DNA of 64,000 bases from Labia minor (taxonomy: Eukaryota > Arthropoda > Insecta > Dermaptera > Spongiphoridae), in assembly GCA_963082975.1 (NCBI GenBank), contig OY720347.1, positions 31,203,398 to 31,267,397 on the forward strand, given 5' to 3'. A program made the translations under genes and the position numbers. Shown here piece after piece: positions 22,970 through 34,170 of the stretch; position 1 is the stretch's first letter, and each line of letters begins with the position of its first letter. The notes below the pieces were generated by a model. The model was not told the origin of the DNA. It ran no database searches and saw only the letters and a program-made list of their open reading frames with translations.

Positions 22970-23440
22970 TGCATTGAAGTTGGTCGACTCGCGACGTGCG
23001 CCTCATTTGTACAACAAATCCAATACACGGGGGACGGGGTTCGACGCCCGGCTGCCACCGCCTCTTTTGTCCGGGCTTGTAAATGTACTTACACAATCTT
23101 GATACTTGCTTTCTATATAAATCGAACCAGACGGAGGGTGAATGGAATCAGGGGTGCAAGGTGCGAGTTAACAAAGAAAAAACCATCTGAAAAGGAACAG
23201 AAGCTGTGATTGAAGTGAAAATGGAGAAAAGGGGGACGGGATAGGTGATGTAGGGGAGGAGGGGTGAGAAGGGGGGGACGAGCAACGGCAGACACCAGGC
23301 CGCAAACATCTCGCCTTCTACTTCGTACGAATTCCCGATGGGATTCGAGCTGACCCACCCACATCTCTTTTATCCCTCCTTCTTCCCTTCCCCTCTTCCC
23401 GTCTTTACCACCGCTCTCCTACAACTTTAACTTCCTACAC
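22970..23440. other. G+C-rich unique island with purine-rich strand bias
   Basis: The left part contains GGGGTTCGACGCCC (23036-23049), a near match to a tRNA B box, but no acceptor stem or good A box accompanies it. The right part switches from G-rich (GGGGGACGGG, GGGGAGGAGGGG) to C-rich (CCCTTCCCCTCTTCCC) sequence. Frames give low-complexity Pro/Ser/His peptides that are not convincing. Promoter, untranslated exon or conserved element are all possible. Confidence 0.35.
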
Positions 23441-23524
23441 TTGTCATATTCAACCTTTTTTTTTCAAGATATGCTTTTGAAATTGAACAAAACTTACAAT
23501 TTATTTAAAAAATATCACCCCTCA

Positions 23525-23525
<1 letters not shown>

Positions 23526-23557
<32 letters not shown>
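23526..23557. repeat. (ATT)n microsatellite
   Basis: About ten tandem ATT units. Confidence 0.95.
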
Positions 23558-23561
<4 letters not shown>

Positions 23562-23679
23562 ACCTTCTTACAATCAATATAATAAAAATGAATAAGAGGA
23601 GAACATAGATAATATTGACAGGATTAAAGAAGTTCTCAAATTAATTTTGTTATTGATTTTTCTCAATCATTCAGATATT

Positions 23680-24010
23680 TAATATAAATGTCAAAGGAAA
23701 CAATACAGATAAATTCATTTTGTTCTTTGGATGAAAATCAATATTTTCTATTCTTCTCCTCTTTAAATGAACATATAAAAACAGGTTTGTTTTTGGCCTC
23801 TCTACTCAGCACATTTATTTTATCCCCACCAAACGGAAATAAAGCCGAGTTGAGCATCCACTCATTCACTTGTTCTTCTGCCTTGTTGTTGCTTGTTGGA
23901 TATGACCCAGGGGCTAACTAATGTTTGCATTCATCTACAAATCCGACAGGAAAATTACTTGTTCCTTCAGGAAATACAATCACTGCCATAGTGGAAGAGA
24001 AAGGCCAGAA
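23680..24010. other. Unique less A+T-rich island
   Basis: Mixed sequence with a 77-codon frame (23688-23921) that resembles no family I know and has hydrophobic, low-complexity content. It is more likely non-coding. Candidate conserved element. Confidence 0.25.
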
Positions 24011-24160
24011 TACTCAGAACAATGTAAAAACTTACAATGTAGATTCATAATTTTTACACACTTTATAATTAAAAATGTTTGTTTTATTTTTTAAACATTT
24101 AATTCTCTCTTTATCCATGTCAAAGACTGTGAAAGAATAAATAATTGAAGTTATTAAACA

Positions 24161-24668
24161 GGGTTATTCTAGATGATAGATCCATTTTTAAAATTTTCTA
24201 TTTATTAAAGTACAAATCCAAAATTAACAATCTTCATACCAATGAAAACAGAAAGTTCAAAAGTTAGGGTTATTCTAAATGATGAACCTATTTTTAAAAA
24301 TTCGTACTTTTCACCTTAATGGAAGAGTTCTCCGAAATCTCCTGACTATCCATAAGACTATTTCTTATGAATATTTTTCTTAAGAATTAAGGAATCTGTT
24401 TACTTCCGCCTCTATCAACAACTCTGAAAGATCTGCGAAGTATCATTGCTGTCGTGCACTCAATAACAGCAGATATTATTTGTCGTGTTAAACGAGATTG
24501 GCTACCGCTTAGATTCCGTAGATGTTTGCAACGCTCCATATTGAAAACTTATAATGTATGGAAAACTTTTTAACTTCCTGTTTTTATTGGTGTGAAGATT
24601 GTTAATTTTGGATTTGAACTTTAATAAATACTAAATTTTAAAAATGGGTCTATCATTTAGAATAACCC
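24161..24668 (+). mobile_element. Long-TIR Tc1/mariner-superfamily element with transposase tail
   Basis: Inverted repeats of about 100 bp (24161-24262 and 24568-24668) begin GGGTTATTCTAnATGATAGA and are about 90 percent alike. The right end is followed by TA; the left flank is CA. The first 40 bases of the TIR occur a third time at 24267-24307, preceded by TA. The interior (24405-24550) reads 'LKDLRSIIAVVHSITADII' and, in the next frame, 'EIGYRLD', the C-terminal signature of the transposases that end 'YRLDVCRVTNGAHIE'. Most of the transposase is gone. Confidence 0.75.
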
Positions 24669-24670
24669 TA

Positions 24671-25149
24671 TATAATGATATAAAAAGAATCATTAACTAA
24701 TAATAATTTAGGATTCAAACATGATTTGGTCTTTTCAAATCACTTATAATTTATTAAGTTTTCTCTATTTCTATAAAATAAATGTCAGACTGTATTTATG
24801 GAATTATACAAATATAGACAAAGCAAGGAAATATTATATAAAAAGGCAAGAAATAAACATATATTACATAAGTTACCATTTATTTTTGTACATCCTACGA
24901 TAGAATATCGCCTATCATGTTGGTTGCCTCTTAAACGGAATAAAGTTGTTCTATGTAGATCCACTCAACCTTTATCTTGATTTTCTTGATGAGAGGATTT
25001 TAAAAAATATATCAAGTTGTAAAGAAAGAACAGAGCGGGCTGAAAATGTATTTTATTCTAATGCTATTTGAAATTTTTCTCTCTTGAATGTATTTGTTTG
25101 TTTCCTGTTTCAAAACCAAAATGACATATCGTGAAAATTTTAAAATCTT
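24671..25149. other. A+T-rich spacer
   Basis: A+T-rich sequence with two overlapping 60-codon frames of no recognisable content. Confidence 0.5.
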
Positions 25150-25490
25150 AACTCTTTATATTGATGATTGATGTACACATTTGGTGTAGATTAATAAAGA
25201 CATGCACACTACCTCACCGTTGCTTATTAGATCTGTATGTATTTGAACCCAAGTACAAAATGCTACATGATTTATTTCCATTAGGCAGCGCATCATCAAG
25301 CATTATTATCTTGACTCATTACGGAACGTGCTGGACCAAACGAGGATTGATGTTGCCATTGGGGATGAACAGGGAAAAAACCTGGCTAGGTCTCTTGGGG
25401 ACTAAAACCGAGGCTCGGATTTGGTCTCTGTCTTTAACACACCCGATTAAATGTAATACAAGCAAAGAGAAGAAATATTTTGAAAATCCC
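25150..25490. other. Unique less A+T-rich island
   Basis: The plus strand has a 112-codon frame (25161-25499), long for this A+T-rich window, beginning 'MMIDVHIWCRLIKTC'. It has no recognisable domain, signal peptide or flanking splice pattern that I can defend. It could be a stray exon of a large gene or a conserved non-coding element. Confidence 0.25.
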
Positions 25491-25952
25491 CGAAACTAAG
25501 CAAAAACATTCTAGAATATTTATTAACTTAATATTAATTGAAAAATAAAATAATTATAATTTCTTATTGGAACTGGTCAAATACATTTCAAAATTAATAA
25601 TTATTTTAAATGAAATATATATTATATTTAACATAATTAAGATAAAAAATATATGCATTTTATAATATACAATATAATATAATACATTCTATATAAGTAA
25701 CAAAGGTTCCATTTGAAATGATGTTCACAATATTAATGATCATCCAATACACTTAAATATTTAACAAAAATCTTTGTTACTAACATAAACTATTAAAGTT
25801 TCTTTCAAAATATTTTATTCATAACTATATTTTTTAATTCTAATCATTATTTTAGTATTATAAAAGAAAATTTATTCTCTTCTAAAATATTAAGTATATA
25901 AATAATACTATCTTTTATTCATTCCAATTTCTATTATATTTTATATTATATA
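25491..25952. other. A+T-rich spacer
   Basis: Low-complexity A+T-rich DNA up to the left target duplication (25953-25960, TTATATTA) of the outer hAT element. Confidence 0.6.
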
Positions 25953-26172
25953 TTATATTACAACGGTGGCCAAACCGTGGCTCGCGAGCCACATGTGGCT
26001 CTTTTTGAGTTTATTGTGGCTCGATTAAAAAATGTAAAGTTATCACAATTTAGAATTTAAATATATTAAACTGGAAAAGGGCTACGTCGTGACACATTTT
26101 ATTTACGTATAATTATTTAAAGAAAATTTAAAATTTAGTTATTCTGCAAGTTTTAAAAAATTTGTTGTAAAA

Positions 26173-26921
26173 CAGGGATGGGCATTAAGTCGATCGCGAT
26201 CGACTGGTGGACCGCCGAGTCATTTTAAAGTGATCGCCTTTACTCATTGCCTTTTTTACTTAAACTACTCCTTAGCATATAAAAAATTCCATTACTCGGG
26301 GAAGAAATAACTAAAAATATAAACGAATTGTTTTCTATAACTATTGAGGAAGATGAAGTTCTTCTTCTTCAAAATGACATTTTAAAAGCACATAATTCAG
26401 ATCCTACAAATATTTTTTGAAATTTAATGGACGAAGTTAAGTATCCTAATTTAAAAGGTCTCGCATTAAATTTAACATCGTTCTTTGGCTCTACCTACCT
26501 ATGTGAATCTGCATTTTCTACGCTGAATATAATTAAATCAAAATATCGCTCCCGTCTTACAGACAATCACCTCGAATGCAGTACAAGACTGGCAGTTAGT
26601 AATTATACACCAAGATTTACTAAATTAGCAGAGGATATGCAGTGTAAATCTTCTAATGCGGACAATTTCACATGACTTTATCTTAAATAATAATTCGAAT
26701 CAGAATATTTCTTATGAACTTGATATTTTTATACTTTTATAATCTTTAAATTTTGTTTGAAAATATATACCTAAGTTCCTTTCTTATTCTATTTTTTTAG
26801 TTACCTATGTACATTTATACCACATTGTTTATTATTATTATTTTAATAAATATCTGGTGGACCGACTTATTGTAAAAAAATTAAAAGTAGACCGCATCCT
26901 AAAAAAGTTTGCCCATCCCTG
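26173..26921 (+). mobile_element. Inner hAT element with transposase C terminus
   Basis: Terminal CAGGGATGGGCA at both ends, inverted, with exact 8-bp duplications TTGTAAAA at 26165-26172 and 26922-26929. It lies within the outer hAT. CTGGTGGACCG occurs near both ends in the same orientation, at about 26202 and 26855. It is 749 bp, far shorter than an autonomous hAT, and keeps only the 3' part of the transposase gene. Exact duplications and an almost open frame indicate a recent insertion. Confidence 0.9.
26289..26675 (+). pseudogene. hAT transposase C-terminal (hATC dimerisation) fragment
   Basis: A frame of 129 codons, open except for one TGA at 26418 where Trp would fit ('IF-stop-NLMDEV'). 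The second part, from the Met at 26427, reads 'YPNLKGLALNLTSFFGSTYL', 'CESAFSTLNIIKSKYRSRL' and 'LTDNHLECSTRLA'. These are the conserved blocks of the hATC dimerisation domain, closest in style to transposases related to the vertebrate ZBED5/GTF2IRD2 group. The BED finger and most of the RNase-H-like catalytic core are absent, so it cannot be an active transposase. Confidence 0.85.
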
Positions 26922-27178
26922 TTGTAAAATGTATCCGATCTATTCCATAACTCTGTCTACTTTAACATATTACAATAGCAACAGAAGAACTATTGCATGC
27001 GGGGCTTAAGACTTATTATTAATATTATTAGGTATTTTAATCGCGCATATAGTCGAAATTTTTGCTTCTTTGATTAAGAACCCCCCAAGTAGATTTTTTT
27101 TCGATTTGGCTTTCAAACATTTTCGATTTTTCAATATGACTTTAAGTATCACCAAGTGTGGCCACCCCTGTTATATTA

Positions 27179-27579
27179 TATTTTCATTCTAGAAGCAATT
27201 AAATTAAACTAAGTAACTAAAGTTTTTCCCGTGTATTGTTGATTGCATTATTACTTCAATGCCAATTTTTTTTTCTAGAAATAATCTATTAAGTGTTATA
27301 CCTGAAAGTCAACTGGTGTTTGGAAACCACAAACCCTATCCTCATGTATTAAAAAACATTCCTAAACATTTTTAAAGATACAACAATTTACCATAATAAC
27401 CAACATGTTATTTATCAAAGGATGAATTCATTTGTACTTTAAAGCAACATTCTTTTTTCTAAAGAATTCAAATGAATCTATCCTCTTTCAAAATTTAAAA
27501 ATGATTGATTTCTATTTTCTTACCTGTGTCATTTATTATTTCATTTATGTTTGGATTTAATTTTAAATTTTTTCTTTGG
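27179..27579. other. A+T-rich spacer
   Basis: A+T-rich sequence to the right of the nested hAT pair; nothing recognised. Confidence 0.5.
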
Positions 27580-28130
27580 TGGCTTCATCATTTATATCCA
27601 TTTTGTCCTCATCAGTGATTCTATTATTAGATGGTGGGCTGTTTTGTGATGTTGTGCTACCGAAGACTGAGGAATGTCCGATGTTTCATGGCTACACTTG
27701 TATTCATGCATTAAGTTTGATTAATCACAACGCAAATGGGGTGACAAACCCACAAAGCCACCCCCCTGATTTACTTTCTCAATGCAAAACGTGTTCACAC
27801 TTAGAAAGGGCAGACAATCATGCTCTAACAATCTTCGATCTCGTTTCTGATGGAGTCCAAACAGGTCTGTTTGGGGGAGGAGGAGGTGAGAGTCCTTTTG
27901 CCACACCCATCACCCATTCGATCTCACTTAGTATTTGCTGACAGAGGAGCCAAGCCATAAATCATGGAAGCAACGAGTCATTGAGAAGTCCCGACCGAAC
28001 TCACACTTTGAAAGAGCTCCTGCCGACGATTTTTTTTTATTACGGAGCCCATTCATGGTGGTCCCCGCATCCCACACACCTCACTTACCTTTTCGCTTGC
28101 TGACATATCAACGAAAATTGAATGAGTTTG
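27580..28130. other. Large unique less A+T-rich island
   Basis: About 550 bp of unique sequence. It contains the perfect palindrome TGATTAATCA (27718-27727), a homeodomain-type site, and several C-rich and G-rich words (CCACCCCCC, GGGGGAGGAGGAGG). A 121-codon plus-strand frame (27576-27941) and shorter frames on both strands show no recognisable domain. It is followed by a T run. Candidate enhancer-like conserved element; an exon is possible. Confidence 0.35.
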
Positions 28131-28648
28131 TTTTCATTCTCAAATCATTTGTTTTTATTTTTTTTTTTTTTTTTTACTCTATCTTTCTCTTTGATGTATT
28201 AAAAATTTGAAAACATTATTCTACTCTCACATAACTAATTTGATAATCATTACGAAGAAATTGGCAAATATATATATACAAAAATAAATAAATAATGAAA
28301 GAAATATTATCTCAAATAGATCTTGCTAATTTTATAACTGGATATTTCAAAATGTAATTATAATAATTTATTTATTTATAATATTTATAATTTTATATTT
28401 CAATTATTTTTTAATTCTATTTTATATTTTTTCTTCCTGAATGTGCCTCAACTCTATATTCTTTGTTGCTTTTTAAAAAAAAATAACTTTGATTACCTAA
28501 TAATACTAATGTGGGCTTAGTTATTCAAATCTCTCACAATAGTAATAATAATAATAGCATGAAGCTAGATACGAGACTGATTATTCTTCTTATAGGTTTG
28601 ATTTAAAAAAATAAAAATTTCTTTATGTGATATTTATTTAAAATGTCA
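28131..28648. other. A+T-rich spacer
   Basis: T run near 28157-28174, then low-complexity A+T-rich DNA. Confidence 0.6.
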
Positions 28649-28656
28649 ATTAAAGA

Positions 28657-28850
28657 TAGGGATAAAGTAACGTCCCGTTTTTAGGTGCTCTGTCCCGGCG
28701 TCCCGAAAAAAGTCTTCGTGACACCCTATTGTTCCGTTCTTTAAATATTTAGGACATTTCATACTTTTTTCAAAATTTTTTCAATTTGGTTCTAAAAAAA
28801 AAGGTAAACCGTTTGTCCCGGTTTGGTGCTTTCGAAATATGGTCACCCTA
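28657..28850 (-). mobile_element. Non-autonomous hAT MITE, copy 2, 194 bp
   Basis: Inverted relative to the copy at 4544-4750. The right end is GGTCACCCTA; the left end has decayed to TAGGGATAAAG. Exact 8-bp duplications ATTAAAGA lie at 28649-28656 and 28851-28858. Shared internal blocks include the TCCCGGCGTCCCGAAAAAAG region and the GGTTCTAAAAAAAA region. Confidence 0.8.
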
Positions 28851-28933
28851 ATTAAAGATATATAACTAAAACATTTAACAAATTAACAAATCAGGAGTAG
28901 AGGATGGCTTTAATATATATATATGATTATACG

Positions 28934-29230
28934 GTTGGAGATATAAGGGCAGTCAAGGAACAATTAATTAGCAAATTATTATATTTTAATTTTAGTCTAC
29001 GTTTCGAACGTTAGTCTCGTTCTTCCTCAAGACTAAAAAGATGTTAATTGATACACCTAGTTATTTTTTGTGGAATATAATGTCTGTACAATATTATTAA
29101 TAATAACTCTGTTTTGCTTCTGATTGCTTTTCTGAAGAAGAATGTGACTAGTTTTCGAAAAGTCGGCAAAAATTAAAATATAATAATTTGCTAATTAATT
29201 TAATCTTTGACTGCAACTTCTTTCTCCAAC
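28934..29230. mobile_element. MITE-like inverted repeat, 297 bp
   Basis: Ends GTTGGAGA and TCTCCAAC. The inverted arms share TTAATTAGCAAATTATTATA and TTTTAATTTT, and carry related TCGTTCTTCCTCA / CATTCTTCTTCAG words further in. No convincing target duplication was seen and the class is unknown. Confidence 0.5.
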
Positions 29231-29569
29231 TTGATATAAATAATTACATTTATTAATGACAAATCTTAATCTTTATAAATATCCTATATTTAATTGATTT
29301 TCTTGAAAGTTCCACTTCATGAACTGAATAGTAGGTATATAAAATCCGTTAATGTAAATAAATTATAGTCAGAATATCTTCTTGCTATATTCTTGAATGG
29401 ACATGGAAGAGACATTCCTAGGAAAATTGCTTCATCATAGTTCTTTAATAATTTTATGTCAACAAAATTTAATCTTTTCTTTACCTAAGTAGAAATGAAA
29501 TTCTAAACATTCAATAATCCACAGTCAACCGTGACAAACTGATTGACACAATTATTAACTAGTATTCTA

Positions 29570-29880
29570 TCTATTTATTTGTATTCCGGTGAAATGTTTA
29601 TTTTCCACAAGTTGAACGTTGGAACAAGGCTTGCCTGGACTGAGAAAGAGTAAACAGAACGGTGAAAGAAACAAATGAATGGACCCCAAATTGCGTGCAG
29701 AGCCGAGTCGTCCACTTCTTATGACTTGCAGTTGTTGAACTGCTTAAGACCTTTCACCGCAGATTAATTTGATAAATGATTTTGGACAGACGTTATTATG
29801 TCATCTTAGCCCCTTTCATAGAATGCCAAGCTATCTTCATTCTACAATCGATTTCATAAGCTGAGGATGGTTTTTGTATT
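29570..29880. other. Unique less A+T-rich island
   Basis: Mixed unique sequence, no frame of note, with homeodomain-type TTAATTTGATAAATGATT at about 29764. Candidate conserved non-coding element. Confidence 0.3.
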
Positions 29881-30673
29881 GCAGCACTTTTTTTTTTTAA
29901 TTCTCTCCTATCATTTACCATTGAATGCATTTTGTTCATTTATAAATCTACCTGTTTAAAAGTGATCATTAATTCCAAACTGAATTAGCCATTTATCTTG
30001 TTAGAGTAAACACGTCAGTCTCTATCAGGAGAAGTACGTGTGCACTATAATTCAATGTAACAATTCACGAGTTTTACGTAATTCCTAGAAAAATATATCC
30101 ATTCTAAAATTCAATTAAATCGTTTCACAACATTAATTAAAACGACATAAAATGATAGATTTTGAAAATAGAAAAATTATATAGAAACATATAGAAAATA
30201 AATAAAATTTTCATTTATTAAAAAAAGAATATTGATTCAAATCTTTTTATGAGAAATGAAAAAGAAATGGAAAATGATAAATAATTGATATTAACAAACT
30301 AATTTGTTGTAAATTAAAAATTCATTCATGAAAATATTTTTATTAAATAAAAAAAAATAAAAAAATAAAAAGAAAATTGGCATTACAGTTACTCATTCAT
30401 AATTTGTGTGAGTTGTAGAAAATTTTAATTTGTTTTTGTTCAACGTTTTCCTCTTCTAACTTTCAGTTTGAATATCTTATCTTTAAATTAGACACAAATA
30501 CTATTATATTATACTTCATATACACATAAGAGAAATAAATTTTTATTTGTCTTTATAATTACATATGCTATTTTAATTATTTTTAAAAAACAGGATGATT
30601 CCAGGTATATTCAATAATATAAATAAATAAAAAATATAATAATAGTAATAAAAATATGTCTTTTAAAAATAAA
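29881..30673. other. A+T-rich spacer
   Basis: Low-complexity A+T-rich DNA with poly(A)-rich stretches near 30350-30380. Confidence 0.55.
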
Positions 30674-30675
30674 TA

Positions 30676-30897
30676 CGAGGGCAGGTTAGTAAGTCCGTGA
30701 CTTTTTGAATTTCTCGTCTCTTAAATGAAATGGCAAAACTGCTCTGCTCCTGTTAGCAGGCAACTATCAGTTGACTCCTGTCGAAATTTGAACCAGTAGT
30801 CTTTTACTTTTTGTTTCACATCAATTAATAACAGACTACCTGGTGATTTGAGAAGAAATTGGAAAAAAGTGAATTTCGTGTGCTTATTTGGCGTTGA
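30676..30897 (+). mobile_element. Mariner 5' end fragment
   Basis: Begins CGAGGGCAGGTTAGTAAGTC after TA and shares the 5' untranslated region of the mariner at 10943-11458. It then enters the transposase start as TTGGAAAAAAGTGAATTTCG (EKSEFRVLI, with the Met codon changed to TTG). Homology stops after about 12 codons. It is a truncated copy without the 3' half. Confidence 0.75.
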
Positions 30898-31439
30898 TCA
30901 ACCTCAACAAGTTTTTATGCCGTTTCCGTTTATCTCTTCTCCCCGGGCAATATTTTTTTCCTCTTAAAGTCTTATTCTTTCTTTCTATCTACTATATTCT
31001 ATCATTACTACTTCTATCTATTAATGGTTGATAATTATGATCATAAATAATTTGAAACAAGCATTCAACATGAATATTAACATAACTATTATCACCTGAA
31101 ACGGATAAATATATTCCATTGTCAATTTGCAAATTTTGTTAAATGACTTCTGAATGGTTTCCTATTTCCATTCCAATTTTGACAAGCAGAATTAATAAGA
31201 TACGAACATGAAAATGAAACAAGTGTTTTTTAGTTAAGACTAACTTAGAATGATTTATTTATTTAATATATGTATATAACCCTCATCATCAAGCTAAGAT
31301 AAATCTTGTATAATAATTATTGCAAAATTTGATTATTATACAATATATATGTTAATGATGTGGGCTACATCCTTTGAAATTAAACTTTAAACTACGAGTA
31401 TATTCACATTAATTTCTTTTTAATTTATTTATCTCATAT

Positions 31440-32530
31440 AATTTATAGTACCGGGACCCCGAGCCTCGGCTCGGTACTTAAGTTAAAAAAAATGATTCAT
31501 TATTATTGGATTTGGCTGGTAATATTAATACCTGGGACACCGAGCTCTCGCTCTACCCTTTAAAAAATATTGATACACAATTCTTTAATTATTTATTACA
31601 ATTATTAAATGTTACACATTTGCATCAATCTGATTAAAATTAATGAACTTGTGCTCCTCAATAATACATAAATATATAATATATAGGTACATATATTTTT
31701 TTTCTATAGTGTTTTTTTGAAAAACTGTTTAGCGCCCCAAGTGGTTATAAAACAAACTAAAGACAAAAAAACGTGCTTTGCAGCTTTTCGGAATTAAAAA
31801 AGCAAAATTGGCAGTCGTGGGACTGGCCGACAGAAGTGAAAACTTCTGCGTAAGAAATTTTAAAACAGACGAAATTCGCGCTATTTCACGAGAAAGATGA
31901 ATTTCATATGCATGTATATATATATAACTTATATATTATTTTAAACATATATTTTAAACAAATTTGTAACTTATATTTATATATATATAAATACACAACT
32001 TTGTTTAAAATATTGCAATACGAACTGTTTTATAATTCTTATCTCTAACATAAAATATATATTTATTATGTGAAGTTCATTTCGTATAATTTTGATTATA
32101 TATGTATATATGAAATGAACTTTACATAATAAATATATATTTATATGTTAGAGATAATTTATAAAACAGTTCTAATGACAATTCAAATTTCGCGCTCTGT
32201 TATAAGAAATTTGAAAGCAGATGGTTTCATGGTGTTGGTCACGATCACGCGAGTTCTATACTTTTTCCCCATCCCGCAAAAGTGCTCAACGCCGCTAAAG
32301 AAGTTTTCACTTCAAAAATTATTTAATATTTGGAAATATATCTGACTTATAGAAAAAATGAATATTAATTAAAGAAAGAAATAGTTTTTAAAATATCCTG
32401 AATAATATGTAACAATTTTCAAGATAGAAATTTATTACAATATTACAATTATTAACTGTTGCATCATTGCATCAATCTGATTAAAATGAATGGAACTTCG
32501 GGTACTCAATAATAATAAATAAAATAATAT
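31440..32530. repeat. Composite region with hairpins and 85-bp direct repeats
   Basis: It opens with a G+C-rich hairpin CCGAGCCTCGGCTCGG (31459-31474) inside GTACCG...CGGTAC, with a worn partner at 31528-31560. A direct repeat with TTGCATCAATCTGATTAAAA lies at about 31583-31668 and again at about 32430-32516. Between them is an inverted repeat of about 61 bp (32022-32083 and 32112-32172, about 94 percent alike). The flanking direct repeats suggest an element with LTR-like ends or a tandem pair, but the class is unknown. Confidence 0.4.
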
Positions 32531-32699
32531 TAATAAATATATTGAATAATATTTTATTGAAAAAATATTAAAACTTATAAAACTATCTAAAACTTTATTA
32601 ATAAAAGAACAATGAATAAATAAATATAGAATAGTAATTTATTAAAAAGTAAACAATAGATAAAAAGAAAAAAAAATAACAAAATCATTATTTTCATTT

Positions 32700-32785
32700 T
32701 TAAATAACGATTCACCCGGCGAGTTTCGAACCGACGAAATCCACTCGTTAAAACATCAGTCCAACCGCTGGACTATATGTATTTA
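32700..32785 (-). mobile_element. tRNA-like sequence, probable retroposon head
   Basis: On the minus strand ATAGTCCAGCGGTTGGACTG is an A-box-like D arm and CGTCGGTTCGAAACTCGCCG contains a B box (GGTTCGAAACTC). The T stem pairs poorly and no acceptor stem is visible, so it is not a working tRNA. The following sequence to about 32995 ends in AATCGTTAGAGCGGTTTTTG, a block typical of short interspersed repeats. Confidence 0.45.
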
Positions 32786-33000
32786 GATAAAAAATTGTCA
32801 TTTTTTTACTGTCTTAGCAGGCAGTATTAAAAATTTTGACGTTTTCCATATATAATTTTCAATTAAGAAATTAATAATGAAGCTGTATGTTTCAAGAGAT
32901 ATCATCAATAAAACTTAATTTTTCTTTATAAATACTATATCTAGTGTGAATTTGAAAAAAATCGTTAGAGCGGTTTTTGAGAACCAATATATATAGATAA

Positions 33001-34159
33001 ATACATATATACAATTTTAGCTAGCATAATAAGATAAGATATAAGTATAAATAATTGAACTACTTTAGTTAAACTTTATATTATTATATATTCATTTTAT
33101 TTCTTAGATGGATTTATAGATACAGAAAAATAAATTTATATCTGTATATATTGCAATTAAATAAATTGCTTTCTAAAATTACCTTTCTGGAATATACTAG
33201 TATAATTAAAGAATTCTTTATAATTTTGTTAAATATTATTACTTGTACTTACATCTGGAGGTTATATTAAGCATTGAATATATATATATATTTAATTAAT
33301 ATAATGATATGTTTTTCTATATGAACCCCTTAGTTTCCTTTGTCAAATATTAAATAATGTATTTATTTTTAATTCCTTTAATTTCTTTCTTTCTTGAAAT
33401 TTTTTGTATTTATTAACCTTATTTAATTAGTGATTTACTCTAGATCTTTTCCTTGCAGGATTATCCACTGAAACTCTACATCATTCCATTTAATTTCTAA
33501 AAGTTTGAATATTTTTTTTTTCATTAATAATATGATATTAAACTAATATTATTAAGAAACAAAAAAATGAATTAAATTGTAAAGAATAATTTCTGAAAAT
33601 TGTTAAATTTTATTTGTGTTAGCAAAAATAAATAAAAATAAAATTTAGTATCACTACTTAGATTTAAAGAATCATTCTTTCAATAAACTAAAACAATAAT
33701 AATTTATAAAGTTTTAATAACGACAATTATCGGTATTATCTTTGATTATATTGCAAACTGCATAACTATATTTATTTATAATTATTAAGAAATAGTAAGA
33801 ACAGGCATACAATTAATATAATGAATTATTTACTTTTTTTACCACCTTTGATTCCTTTTTTATTTTTCTTACTTACTTTCTTAAATGTGAGAGATTTTTG
33901 GCTTAAAAATAAATATAATAAATTAGTACTTTAGGTGTTATAGTGTATTTTTATATAATTTATTTAAATTTTATTATTTTCTTTATTGAAGGTCACAAAT
34001 GAAATTAGTAGTATGAACCACAGGATTAAAACTAGGGAAGTGGTAAGCCATGATCGATGTGGTTGAAATATTGTAGAGTATTATATATATACAATATATA
34101 ATATTATATATGAGACTGTAATTTTAAGAAAATTATTATTTTCTTTAATTATTTATCTA
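33001..34159. other. A+T-rich spacer
   Basis: Low-complexity A+T-rich DNA. Nothing recognised. Confidence 0.6.
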
Positions 34160-34170
34160 TCTCTGTAGCT

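Larger units (their letters stand above)
25961..27170. mobile_element. Outer hAT element, interrupted by a second hAT
   Basis: The left end CAACGGTGGCCAAACC and the right end, reverse-complemented, CAGGGGTGGCCACAC form hAT-type TIRs. Exact 8-bp duplications TTATATTA lie at 25953-25960 and 27171-27178. The subterminal left sequence has GTGGCTCGCGAGCCAC, a hairpin. Removing the inner element (26173-26921 plus one TTGTAAAA) leaves about 450 bp with no transposase code, so the outer element is a MITE. Confidence 0.85.

Noticed and set aside
23010-23070. Possible tRNA gene with B-box-like GGGGTTCGACGCCC
   Set aside because: The T stem has a mismatch, no acceptor-stem partner lies upstream, and the A box is poor.
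27576-28210. Overlapping frames in the 27.6-28.1 kb island as genes
   Set aside because: No domain, no splice pattern I can defend, and stops follow; the sequence is better described as a unique island.
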